From Acidobacteriota bacterium (GTDB lineage: Bacteria; Acidobacteriota; Vicinamibacteria; Vicinamibacterales; Vicinamibacteraceae): a stretch of DNA of 10,543 nucleotides. Below are positions 1 to 6,995 of the stretch, in pieces. Both the position numbers and the translations under genes were made by a program. The notes beneath the pieces were generated by a model that did no database searches, was not told where the DNA came from, and saw only the letters and a list, made by a program, of their open reading frames with translations. The stretch is from NCBI GenBank assembly GCA_023418055.1, contig JAEZDP010000160.1:1-10543 (forward strand). The letters are read 5' to 3'. The first letter of the stretch is position 1. The number at the start of each line of letters is the position of its first letter.

Positions 1-870
1 CTGCTCATCGGCGCCGGTGCGCTGGCCGCGCACGGAGAGACGCGGCTGCCGCTCGTGCTCGTCGCCCTCACGACGGGCATTGCGGCGGGCGCCTTCCTCT
101 GGTACCGCATCGGGCGCCGGCGCGGACGGTCGGTGCTCGGCCGGTTGTGCCGCATGGCGCTCGAGCCGTCCACCTGCCTGCGGCGCACCGAGAACCTGTT
201 CCTGCGCTATGGGGCCGCGGCGCTCATCTTCGCGAAGTTCGTGCCCGGCCTCAGCACGGTGGCCCTGCCACTGGCCGGCGTGTTCGGCATGCGTCCACGG
301 CGGTTCATCGCACACGACATCCCCGGCGTGCTGCTGTGGGTGAGCGCCTACCTGGCGGTGGGCTACCTGTCCTCGGGTCCGCTCGTCGCACTTGGGTCGA
401 GGGCGCCCTGGTCGGGACGCTCCTGGGTCCTCGTCGCGGCCGGGGCCCTGGTCGCCTACGTGGCCTGGAAGCAGGTCCGTCGCCGCATCGTCCTCCGGCA
501 ACTGCGCATGGCGCGCTTCTCGGTGGACGAGCTGAAGCGCCGGCTCGACACCGACGCGGCGCCGGTCGTGCTCGATCTGCGCCATCCGCTCGACTTCGGA
601 AGCGACCCCTGCGTCATCCCGGGCGCGTTGTACATTCCGGCCGAGGATCTGCCGGAACGGCACGCCGAGATCCCACGCGACCGCGAGGTCGTCCTGTACT
701 GTACCTGCCCCGACGAGATCACCAGTGCCAAGCAGGCCTTGCGCCTGCGCCGACGAGGCGTGCGTCACGTGCGACCCCTGCAGGGCGGGCTGTCGGCCTG
801 GCGCGACGCGGACCTTCCCACCGAGCGCCGGGAGCCCGTCATACCGGAGGCCGGGGCTTTCCGGGCATAG
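1..870 (+). CDS. DedA-family membrane protein fused to a C-terminal rhodanese domain (5' end missing)
   Basis: The frame is open from the first base, so the N-terminus lies outside the window; 289 residues and a TAG stop are visible. Residues about 1-160 resemble a DedA/SNARE-associated (VTT) membrane domain: hydrophobic stretches near 15-35, 70-90, 108-125 and 142-158, a basic GRRRGR loop, and the segment RYGAAALIFAKFVPGLS followed by a PLAG turn. This matches the conserved DedA block, although the usual RF.PG.R arginines appear as K and S. Residues about 170-279 form a rhodanese-like domain (VVLDLRHPLDF; GALYIP; VVLYCTCPDE; GGLSAW). The Cys at about 234 sits where rhodaneses have the catalytic persulfide Cys, but the loop is C-T-C-P-D-E rather than CRxGxR. 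DedA proteins act in membrane lipid or undecaprenyl-phosphate handling; the role of this fusion is not established. An SDR gene starts 11 nt after the stop, suggesting co-transcription. Family assignment is firm, substrate unknown. Confidence 0.88.
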   Translation: MLIGAGALAAHGETRLPLVLVALTTGIAAGAFLWYRIGRRRGRSVLGRLCRMALEPSTCLRRTENLFLRYGAAALIFAKFVPGLSTVALPLAGVFGMRPRRFIAHDIPGVLLWVSAYLAVGYLSSGPLVALGSRAPWSGRSWVLVAAGALVAYVAWKQVRRRIVLRQLRMARFSVDELKRRLDTDAAPVVLDLRHPLDFGSDPCVIPGALYIPAEDLPERHAEIPRDREVVLYCTCPDEITSAKQALRLRRRGVRHVRPLQGGLSAWRDADLPTERREPVIPEAGAFRA

Positions 871-881
871 AATCGTGCGGC

Positions 882-1673
882 ATGCCACACCCTCCAGCCG
901 TGCTGGTCACTGGGGCAAGCCGCGGGCTCGGCCGCGGCATTGCCATTGAGGCAGCCGCCGAGGGCCTTTCGGTGGCCATCAACTACGCGACCAACGCCGA
1001 GGCCGCCGACCAGACGGCCGCCTTGTGCCGGCAGGCCGCGCCGCACGCGGCGCAGGTCTTCGTGCCGGTGCGCGGCGACATCAGCCAGCGTGACGATCGC
1101 GCGTCGATCCTGAGAGAGACGCTCGAGGCCTGCGGCCGCCTCGACGCGCTCGTGAACAACGCGGGCATGGCGCCCCGCGTGCGCGCCGACCTCACCGAGA
1201 CCACCGAGGCCTCGTTCGAAGAATTGCTGCGCGTGAACCTCCAGGGACCCTTCTTCCTCACGCAGGCGGTGGCCAACTACTGGCGCACGAAGCCGCACGA
1301 GCCGGCCCTGCGCGGCGGCTTCAAGGTGATCTTCGTCACGTCGATTTCGGCCGACACGGCGTCGGTCAACCGCGGCGAGTACTGCATCTCGAAGGCCGGG
1401 CTGGCCATGACCTCGCAGCTCTGGGCCGTGCGGTTGGCCGGGGAGGGCGTGCAGGTGCTGGAACTGCGGCCGGGCATCATGGCCACCGACATGACCGCCG
1501 GCGTGAAGGATCGCTACGATGCCCTCATCGCCGACGGCCTCGTGCCGCTGCGCCGCTGGGGGACGGCCGAAGACGTCGGCCTGGCCGTGCGGGCCGTGCT
1601 CGCCGGCCAGTTCCCGTTCTCGACCGGCGAGGTCATCCATCTCGACGGCGGCTTCCATTTGCGACGCCTCTGA
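882..1673 (+). CDS. Short-chain dehydrogenase/reductase (annotated-style '3-ketoacyl-ACP reductase' family)
   Basis: A complete classical SDR of 263 residues. It has the NAD(P)-binding glycine motif TGASRGLG at residues 10-17, NNAG at 92-95, and a catalytic triad consistent with Ser154, Tyr167 and Lys171 (YCISK). The C-terminal segment (LRPGIMATDMT, then STGEVIHLDGG) is typical of FabG-like proteins. The overall pattern, including NRGEYCISKAGL, resembles a subgroup usually named 3-ketoacyl-ACP reductase that differs from housekeeping FabG. The ATG at 882 is chosen because the Rossmann motif begins a few residues later; no clear Shine-Dalgarno is seen. It lies 11 nt after the DedA-rhodanese gene and 37 nt before a GH88 hydrolase, so I infer one operon. 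Beside GH88, a role in reducing a sugar-derived keto compound (as KduD or 4-deoxy-5-hexoseulose-uronate reductases, both SDRs, do) is more attractive than fatty-acid synthesis, but the sequence does not prove the substrate. Confidence 0.93.
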   Translation: MPHPPAVLVTGASRGLGRGIAIEAAAEGLSVAINYATNAEAADQTAALCRQAAPHAAQVFVPVRGDISQRDDRASILRETLEACGRLDALVNNAGMAPRVRADLTETTEASFEELLRVNLQGPFFLTQAVANYWRTKPHEPALRGGFKVIFVTSISADTASVNRGEYCISKAGLAMTSQLWAVRLAGEGVQVLELRPGIMATDMTAGVKDRYDALIADGLVPLRRWGTAEDVGLAVRAVLAGQFPFSTGEVIHLDGGFHLRRL

Positions 1674-1714
1674 TGCGCGTCCGCCTCACCATCGATCCCG
1701 CGAGACGTTCATGA
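1673..1714 (+). other. Mini-ORF bridging the SDR and GH88 genes (13 codons plus stop)
   Basis: An ATG at 1673 overlaps the SDR stop (TGATG). The reading frame MRVRLTIDPARRS ends at a TGA that overlaps the GH88 start codon (ATGA at 1711-1714). The frame therefore spans the whole 37-nt gap. It could let ribosomes finishing the SDR re-initiate and be delivered to the GH88 start, which has only a weak purine run (GAGA) upstream. No Shine-Dalgarno precedes the mini-ORF, and its arrangement could be chance. I see no sign that the peptide itself is functional. Confidence 0.25.
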
Positions 1715-3090
1715 TTCAGATCGACACGTCCCTCACGCCCGCGTCGCTGCTGCCCGCCACCGACCGGCTGTTCGACCTTTCGGCCCGGAAGATTGCGCTC
1801 ATCGAGCAGAGCTGGAATCCCTCGGATGGCACTCCCGTGTTCACGGTGGCCGGGCGCTACACCTCGCGTGGCTGGACCGAGTGGACGCAGGGATTCCAGT
1901 TCGGCTCGGCCATTCTCCAGTTCGATGCCACGGGCGATGGCGCCATGCTCGACATCGGCCGTCGTCAGACCGTCCAGCAGATGGCCAGCCACGTCAGCCA
2001 CGTGGGCGTGCACGACCACGGGTTCAACAACGTCTCGACCTACGGCAACCTGCTGCGGCTGTCGCGCGAGGGACGCATCGCCGCCGACGACTGGGAGGTG
2101 GCGTTCTACGAGCTGGCGCTGAAGGTGTCCGGCGCGGTGCAGGCCGCCCGCTGGACGGAACTCCCCGAGGGCCTCGGCTACATCCGCTCGTTCAACGGTC
2201 CGCACTCGCTCTTTGCCGACACGATGCGATCGCTGCGGTCGCTCGCCGTGGCCCACCAGCTCGGGCACGCCCTGATGGGTGAGCGCGACCGCCGCATCTC
2301 GCTGCTGCAGCGCCTGGTGCAGCACGCCGACACGAACGCGCGCTACAACGTGTACTTCGGCACCGGCCGCGACGCCTACGACATCAGGGGCCGCGTGGTG
2401 CACGAGTCGATCTTCAACGTCAGCGACGGCTCGTACCGCTGCCCGTCCACGCAGCAGGGCTATTCGCCGTTCAGCACCTGGACGCGTGGCCTGGCCTGGG
2501 TCCTCACCGGGTACGCCGAACAGCTCGAGTTCCTCGAGACGCGCAAAGATGCCGAGTTCAAGCCGTTTGCCAGAAAGACGGAGGTGACCGACCGCTTTCT
2601 CGACGCGGCGCGCGCGACGGCCGACTTCTATCTGGCCTTCACGCCCACCTGCGGCGTGCCTTACTGGGACACCGGCGCCCCGGGCCTGGCGCACCTGGGC
2701 GACTATCTCGACCGCCCGGCCGACCCGTACAACGACCACGAGCCCGTGGACAGCAGCGCGGCCGCCATCGCGGCGCAGGGACTGATACGACTCGGCACCT
2801 ACCTGCGTGCCCGCGGAGACACGCGTGCCGGGCGCCGCTATCTCGCAGCGGGCCTGACGACGGCGCGGACGTTGTTTGCCGAGCCGTACCTGTCGGAGTC
2901 ACCGAAGCACCAGGGCCTCCTGCTGCATTCCGTCTACCATCGGCCGAACGGCTGGGACCACATTCCCCGCGGACGGAAGATCCCCTGCGGAGAGTCGTCG
3001 ATGTGGGGCGACTACCACGGCCGCGAGCTGGCGTTGCTCATCCGGCGGATGGCACGACGCGAGCCGTACTACACGTTCTTCGGGAGCTGA
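1711..3090 (+). CDS. Glycoside hydrolase family 88, unsaturated glucuronyl/uronyl hydrolase-like
   Basis: A 459-residue protein with GH88 landmarks spread along an (alpha/alpha)6-barrel. HDHGF has Asp102 and FADTM has Asp170, at a spacing close to the catalytic Asp88 and Asp149 of Bacillus UGL. The segment QGYSPFSTWTRGLAW places Gln249, Arg259 and Trp263 at the same relative spacing as UGL Gln211, Arg221 and Trp225. DSSAAAIAAQGL at about 347-358 and SSMWGDYHGRELAL near the C-terminus are also typical. Such enzymes hydrate and release the 4,5-unsaturated uronic acid from oligosaccharides made by polysaccharide lyases. The protein is longer than UGL (roughly 380 residues). I see no obvious signal peptide, so it is probably cytoplasmic. 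The ATG at 1711 has a weak upstream RBS. The SDR upstream suggests a uronate-handling pair. The enzyme class is secure; the glycan substrate is unknown. Confidence 0.92.
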   Translation: MIQIDTSLTPASLLPATDRLFDLSARKIALIEQSWNPSDGTPVFTVAGRYTSRGWTEWTQGFQFGSAILQFDATGDGAMLDIGRRQTVQQMASHVSHVGVHDHGFNNVSTYGNLLRLSREGRIAADDWEVAFYELALKVSGAVQAARWTELPEGLGYIRSFNGPHSLFADTMRSLRSLAVAHQLGHALMGERDRRISLLQRLVQHADTNARYNVYFGTGRDAYDIRGRVVHESIFNVSDGSYRCPSTQQGYSPFSTWTRGLAWVLTGYAEQLEFLETRKDAEFKPFARKTEVTDRFLDAARATADFYLAFTPTCGVPYWDTGAPGLAHLGDYLDRPADPYNDHEPVDSSAAAIAAQGLIRLGTYLRARGDTRAGRRYLAAGLTTARTLFAEPYLSESPKHQGLLLHSVYHRPNGWDHIPRGRKIPCGESSMWGDYHGRELALLIRRMARREPYYTFFGS

Positions 3091-3098
3091 CGTCAGGC

Positions 3099-3161
3099 AT
3101 GCCGATCGCCGGCCGTTTCGTGGCCACGAGGAGCGCCGCCGCGTCCCTCGGCTCGAGATGA
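3099..3161 (+). other. Mini-ORF bridging the GH88 and GT4 genes (20 codons plus stop)
   Basis: An ATG 8 nt after the GH88 stop opens a 20-codon frame (MPIAGRFVATRSAAASLGSR). Its TGA overlaps the downstream glycosyltransferase start as ATGA (3158-3161). It spans nearly the whole 67-nt gap, like the mini-ORF in the previous gap. A translational-coupling leader is possible; chance is also possible in GC-rich DNA where stops are rare. No good Shine-Dalgarno is seen before it. Confidence 0.2.
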
Positions 3162-4456
3162 GCGCGCGACCAGACCCGTCCGTCCGGCGCCTGCTCGTGC
3201 TGGCCGAGCGGCTGCCCAGGCCCGACGAGTCGTCGGGCAGCTGTCGCTTCCTCGCGATCCTCTCGCATCTGGCGCGTCGCGGCCCGGTGGACCTGTGGGT
3301 CGAACGTGACGAGACCACCGGCCGCACGGCGCTGCCCGCCGCACGTGTCGCTCGCGACCGCGAGCGCCTCACCGGCCTCGGCATCCAGGTCCTGCCGTTG
3401 CCGTTCCACGCGCTGCGCGCGGCCATCCACTCGCACGCCTACGACCGGGTCTTGTTCGAGATGCACGATGTTGCCGCCCGGTACCTGCCCACGGTCCGCA
3501 CGCTGCTGCCCGGTGCGGCACTCATTGTCGACTCGGTGGACGTGCACTTTGCCAGGCTCGCCGCGGCGGAGGCCGTCGGCGCGGTCAACGCCCGCGACGT
3601 CCGGCGGATGCGGCGCGCCGAGACAGGCGTCTACCGGCGCGCTGACGCCGTCGTCGTCGTCTCGCGCGAGGACGCCGGCGCACTCGACGGCGAACCGGGG
3701 ATGCCTGCCATCGTCCAGGTGCCCAATTGCGTGACGCTGCGCCCTCGTGTGACCGTGTCACGCTCTCCGACCGCGCTCTTCGTCGGGCACTTCAACCACG
3801 CGCCGAACCTCGACGGGCTTCGCTGGTACGTCCGGAACGTCTGGCCGCTCGTGGTGGCTCGGCGCCCGGACGCGAGCACGACGGTCGTCGGCAGCCACGC
3901 GTCCGCCGAGGTCCATGCACTCGGCCGCGCGTCCGGCATCGACGTGCGGGGGTACGTGCCCGACCTGCAGCCCATCGTGGACCAGAGCGCGGTGGCGATC
4001 GCGCCGCTGCGGTATGGCGCCGGCATGAAGGGCAAGGTCACCGACGCACTCGCGGCGGGCATGCCCCTCGTCACCACGTCGGTCGGCGCCCAGGGTCTCG
4101 ACCTCGTCAACGGCCGCCACGCGTTCGTCACCGACGACCCCATCGCGTTCGCCGACGCGCTCGTCACGCTCTTCGATGACCCCTCGCGCGCCGGGGCGAT
4201 CGGTCTCGCAGGGCAGCGGTACATCGACGATGTGTGCGGGCCGGAGGCCACGGCACGGGCGCTCGCGGTGCTGACGGCGGTCACGCGCCGCGAAAGCCCG
4301 CCCTCGCCGTCCTCCATGACGATCGGCGGGCGGCTGTTGGTGGCGAGCCGTGGCGTGCGTCACGCGGTGATGTCGGTGGCGAGGCGCCACGCCAGGTGGC
4401 TGGCAGTGCCAGAGACGAGCCTCACGGGAACGCGGACCGCTCAGCGGCGATCGTGA
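3158..4456 (+). CDS. GT4-type (GT-B fold) glycosyltransferase
   Basis: A 432-residue protein. The N-terminal Rossmann domain begins at about residue 11 (RRLLVLAERLPRPDESSGS), a beginning common in GT4 enzymes of polysaccharide clusters. The donor-binding domain carries ALFVGHFNHAPNLDGLRW, then GYVPDLQPI, and APLRYGAGMKGKVTDALAAG at about 285-304. The usual second Glu of the EX7E nucleotide-sugar motif is replaced by Asp (TDALAAG), while the conserved Lys of GMKGK is kept. About 45 residues after the conserved domain are Ser/Pro/Arg-rich and end in a basic tail, an extension of unknown role. The ATG at 3158 is chosen because it sits just before the conserved start; only CTCGAG precedes it. It is probably co-transcribed with GH88. 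Its 3' end overlaps the convergent GT2 gene by 16 bp. It likely adds a sugar from an activated donor to a lipid-linked glycan on the cytoplasmic face. Donor and linkage cannot be read from sequence. Confidence 0.9.
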   Translation: MSARPDPSVRRLLVLAERLPRPDESSGSCRFLAILSHLARRGPVDLWVERDETTGRTALPAARVARDRERLTGLGIQVLPLPFHALRAAIHSHAYDRVLFEMHDVAARYLPTVRTLLPGAALIVDSVDVHFARLAAAEAVGAVNARDVRRMRRAETGVYRRADAVVVVSREDAGALDGEPGMPAIVQVPNCVTLRPRVTVSRSPTALFVGHFNHAPNLDGLRWYVRNVWPLVVARRPDASTTVVGSHASAEVHALGRASGIDVRGYVPDLQPIVDQSAVAIAPLRYGAGMKGKVTDALAAGMPLVTTSVGAQGLDLVNGRHAFVTDDPIAFADALVTLFDDPSRAGAIGLAGQRYIDDVCGPEATARALAVLTAVTRRESPPSPSSMTIGGRLLVASRGVRHAVMSVARRHARWLAVPETSLTGTRTAQRRS

Positions 4457-5397
4457 CGGGCCAGGGCACCGAGCCCGCGTGTGACGAGCATCCTGGCGAG
4501 CGACCGGCCGAACCTCGGGTGCAGCTGGCAGCCGAACGCGTACAGCGATCGCACGAGCTGCGGACACGCGGCCGCGCGGGGAAGCAGCCGCACGATCACC
4601 TCACGCACGATGTCGGCGATGCGTGTGCGCGTCGTGTCCGGCAGCTCGAGCCTGTCGTACACGTGACGCCAGACGTCGAGCGATTCCTGCCACCATCGGG
4701 GGTCGTCGGCGAACGCGGTACGCACCGTCGCGTCGTGGCTCCGATGTCGGTTCAGGGGTTCGGCGACGAACGCCACGTCGGACACGAGCAGCATGCGCAC
4801 CCACGTCATCCAGTCGCCGGCGAGCCGCATCCCGTCGGGGGCACCTCCAACCTTCTCGAAGACCTCTCGCCTGAACACGACCGCGCTGGCGTTGGGAATC
4901 GTGTTGCTGACGGCCAGGTACTGCGCGATTTCGTCGCGCCCGGTATTGACGTAGTCGGTGCACCAGTGGGTGGCGTCTACGCTGTCGGTCCACCGCCGTA
5001 GCGTCCCGTCGGTCACACCAGCCGCGTCCATCGCCCACGACTGCGAATAGGCCAGCCCACACGCCGGGTGCGCGTCCAGGCAGCCGACCATGCGCTCGAG
5101 GAAGCGAGGCTCACACTCGTCGTCCGACTCGGCAATCCAGACGAGCGGCGCGGACGTGGCACGTACCCCACGGTTCCACTGGACGAACGGCGAGCCGCTG
5201 TTGTGTGGCTGACGCTGGATCGTGACGCGCGGATGGTTTGCGTACCGGCTGAGCACCTGCGGCGAGTCGTCGGTGGACGCATCGTCGATCACGAGCAGGT
5301 CGAAATCCTGGAATGTCTGGTCGAGGATGGAGCAGATGCGCCGATCGAGGTACGGGGCGTGGTTGTAGCTGGGCACCACCACGCTCACCGCTGGCAT
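4441..5397 (-). CDS. Glycosyltransferase family 2 (GT-A fold)
   Basis: A complete 318-residue GT2 enzyme. It opens directly with VSVVVPSYNHAPYLDR, has the nucleotide-binding IDDASTDDS at about 37-45, and an acidic metal/donor site WIAESDDE with Asp92 and Asp93. The later block SNTIPNASAVVFRREVFEKV followed by LAGDWMTW contributes acceptor-side acidic residues typical of the family. The C-terminal region (about 260-318) is helical and basic with no clear transmembrane pair, so it is probably a cytosolic or peripheral enzyme transferring a single sugar rather than a processive synthase. It starts 12 nt after the oxidoreductase stop; a TGAGGT run overlapping that stop can act as its RBS. This indicates a two-gene operon. 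Its 3' end overlaps the convergent GT4 gene by 16 bp. Confidence 0.93.
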   Translation of the reverse strand: MPAVSVVVPSYNHAPYLDRRICSILDQTFQDFDLLVIDDASTDDSPQVLSRYANHPRVTIQRQPHNSGSPFVQWNRGVRATSAPLVWIAESDDECEPRFLERMVGCLDAHPACGLAYSQSWAMDAAGVTDGTLRRWTDSVDATHWCTDYVNTGRDEIAQYLAVSNTIPNASAVVFRREVFEKVGGAPDGMRLAGDWMTWVRMLLVSDVAFVAEPLNRHRSHDATVRTAFADDPRWWQESLDVWRHVYDRLELPDTTRTRIADIVREVIVRLLPRAAACPQLVRSLYAFGCQLHPRFGRSLARMLVTRGLGALARHDRR

Positions 5398-5406
5398 GGT
5401 GCGATG

Positions 5407-5412
5407 ACCTCA
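5407..5412 (-). promoter_or_regulatory. Shine-Dalgarno-like TGAGGT overlapping the upstream stop codon
   Basis: Read on the minus strand, the oxidoreductase stop TGA is followed by GGT, giving TGAGGT about 10 nt before the ATG of the GT2 gene. This is the best ribosome-binding match for that start and suggests translational linkage of the two genes. The spacing is on the long side. Confidence 0.4.
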
Positions 5413-6936
5413 GAGCACCTGTGTCGGTTCAGAGGATCGCAGCGGCATCGGCACCAGCGGCTGTGTGCGCGCCAGGGCGTCGAGATCGGCGAGCACCCCA
5501 CCTGCTGCACCGGCCGACTGCTCGTGATACTCATCGTCGGCGTTGATGCACCACGGGTCGGTGGCGCCGCCCAGCAGGTTCTCGGCGGCCAGCATCGCCG
5601 TGGCCATCGAGTGGTCCTGGTTGTTGTACTTGTGCATGCCGTTGCGGCCGGCCACCTGAAGGTTCGAGAAGCCCGCCAGGTACTGGCGGATGACGCTGAC
5701 GGCCTGCTCGTAGTCGGTCGAGTAGACGGGATAGGCGTGCGGCATGCGCACCACCGCGCCATCCACGATCGTGTCGGGGGAGGCCAGTCCGAGCTCGGCC
5801 AGTTCACGTCGTCCGAGCGCGATGAGATCGTCGTCGCTCAGCTGCCACAACGGGTCGCCTTCGGCACAGAAGTACTCCAGGCCGAGACATGTGCGGGTCT
5901 GGTCCGGCACCATGTCGGGGCTCCAGTTCTTGAAGTTCTGGATGCGGCCCAGCTTCACGCTCGGATCGTGCACGTAGATCCAGTTGTCAGCGAAGATCTC
6001 GGCCTTGTCGATGATGAGGGCGACCGTGATGAACGCGCGATACTGCAGCTGTGCGGCCGCACGCTGCACGTCTGGAGGCGCCGGCGGCGACAGGCTCTCC
6101 ACCAGCTGCCGCAGCGGCATGGTGGACAGCACCGCATCCACTGGGGCCGTGACGTCGCGGCCCCGATGGGTGTAGGTGACCGACGTGATGCGCCCGTGGT
6201 CGTGGTCCAGGCGATGCAGGGGAGTGTCGAGCAGCACGTCCTGCCCGGCCTCGACGAGACGGGCGTGGAATGCGTCCCACATCATGCCGGGCCCGAGTCG
6301 CGGGTACTCGAACTGTTCGATGAGCGACTTCACCGGTGCACGGCCTGCTCGTCGAAACCGCTTGAACAGCATGTCGGTGATGGCCGTCCACAGCGACAGC
6401 GACTGGATGCGCTGCGCCGCCCACTGCGCGCCGATCTCCGAACACGGCATGCCCCACACCTTCTCGGTGTAGGTCTTGAAGAACACTTCGAACAGGCGCC
6501 GCCCGAATCGATTGCACACCCAGTCTTCGAAGCTGACTTCGTGACGAATCGGGCGCAACCGGCTCCAGGCGTAACTGGCGACCACCCGCACGGCGTTGAC
6601 CACGCCCAGCCCCTGCAGCGCGTTGACCGGGCGAAGCGGATACGAGAAGTAGTGCCCGTTGTAGAAGATGCGCGACAGGCGCGGACGCGTGAGCAGTTGG
6701 TCGCCGAGCGTCGAGCGCCACAGGTCACGCAGCGCGTCCACGCGCGTGAAGAACCGGTGACCGCCGATGTCGAACCGGAAGCCCTTGTAGGTGACCGTGC
6801 GGGCCAGCCCGCCCACCTGGTCGTCCTGCTCGACCACGGTGACGCGGCGTCCGCGGTTGACGAGCACGTTGGCGCCCGTCAGTCCCGCTGGTCCGGCCCC
6901 GATGACCAGGACGTCGATGCGGGGTGGGGCGGGCAT
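5410..6936 (-). CDS. FAD-dependent oxidoreductase, COG1232/amine-oxidase-like, of polysaccharide clusters
   Basis: A 508-residue flavoprotein. The Rossmann dinucleotide motif is GAGPAGL at residues 13-19, with Glu36 closing the fold to bind the FAD ribose. GGLART follows at 42-47, then FDIGGHRFFT at about 55-64. Mid-protein TYTEKVWG and C-terminal GRNGMHKYNNQDHSMATAM are marks of a protoporphyrinogen-oxidase/UDP-galactopyranose-mutase-like family common in O-antigen and exopolysaccharide clusters. It is not a canonical UDP-galactopyranose mutase or a bona fide HemY; the substrate is unknown, perhaps a nucleotide- or lipid-linked sugar. The ATG at 6936 is preferred because MPAPPRIDVLVIGAG matches the usual family start. 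The in-frame ATG at 6996 would add 20 low-complexity residues and would lie in the promoter palindrome. No clear Shine-Dalgarno precedes 6936. It leads the operon with the GT2 gene. Confidence 0.9.
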   Translation of the reverse strand: MPAPPRIDVLVIGAGPAGLTGANVLVNRGRRVTVVEQDDQVGGLARTVTYKGFRFDIGGHRFFTRVDALRDLWRSTLGDQLLTRPRLSRIFYNGHYFSYPLRPVNALQGLGVVNAVRVVASYAWSRLRPIRHEVSFEDWVCNRFGRRLFEVFFKTYTEKVWGMPCSEIGAQWAAQRIQSLSLWTAITDMLFKRFRRAGRAPVKSLIEQFEYPRLGPGMMWDAFHARLVEAGQDVLLDTPLHRLDHDHGRITSVTYTHRGRDVTAPVDAVLSTMPLRQLVESLSPPAPPDVQRAAAQLQYRAFITVALIIDKAEIFADNWIYVHDPSVKLGRIQNFKNWSPDMVPDQTRTCLGLEYFCAEGDPLWQLSDDDLIALGRRELAELGLASPDTIVDGAVVRMPHAYPVYSTDYEQAVSVIRQYLAGFSNLQVAGRNGMHKYNNQDHSMATAMLAAENLLGGATDPWCINADDEYHEQSAGAAGGVLADLDALARTQPLVPMPLRSSEPTQVL

Positions 6937-6986
6937 GGGTAAGCGTAAGGAAACAGGTCGCGACGCGCGAACGGCGGATGGGGCGA

Positions 6987-6995
6987 ATGATACCA
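6987..6995 (-). promoter_or_regulatory. Predicted extended -10 promoter for the oxidoreductase-GT2 operon
   Basis: On the minus strand the sequence TGGTATCAT combines an extended -10 TGn with TATCAT, five of six matches to TATAAT. At 17-bp spacing a weak CTGAAG (7010-7015) could serve as -35. Transcription would start near 6980, giving a leader of about 45 nt before the ATG at 6936. This is a pattern match only; promoter consensus in the host is unknown. Confidence 0.4.

Noticed and set aside
147..881. Upstream extension of the SDR frame
   Set aside because: The translation before the ATG at 882 is Arg/Pro/Ala-rich and overlaps the DedA-rhodanese gene; the SDR fold begins at 882.
765..1658. 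Long antisense open frames opposite the SDR, GH88 and other genes (for example 765-1658, 1633-2739 and 7450-8664 on the minus strand)
   Set aside because: These are shadow frames of GC-rich genes: low-complexity Arg/Ala/Gly/His-rich translations with no recognisable domain, fully covered by well-supported genes on the other strand.
3118..3129. 12-bp perfect palindrome TCGTGGCCACGA between the GH88 and GT4 genes
   Set aside because: With no spacer, a palindrome of this size is expected a few times by chance in 10 kb, and it lies inside the bridging frame with no promoter context.
4406..4419. 14-base identity GTGCCAGAGACGAG with 9046-9059
   Set aside because: The two copies lie in unrelated positions of two genes, in different contexts, and a single 14-mer match is not improbable in a window of this size and skewed composition.
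5068..6942. 624-codon plus-strand open frame opposite the oxidoreductase and GT2 genes
   Set aside because: It is longer than the true genes, but the translation is a His/Arg/Val-rich mirror of two proteins with clear FAD and GT2 motifs; no domain of its own.
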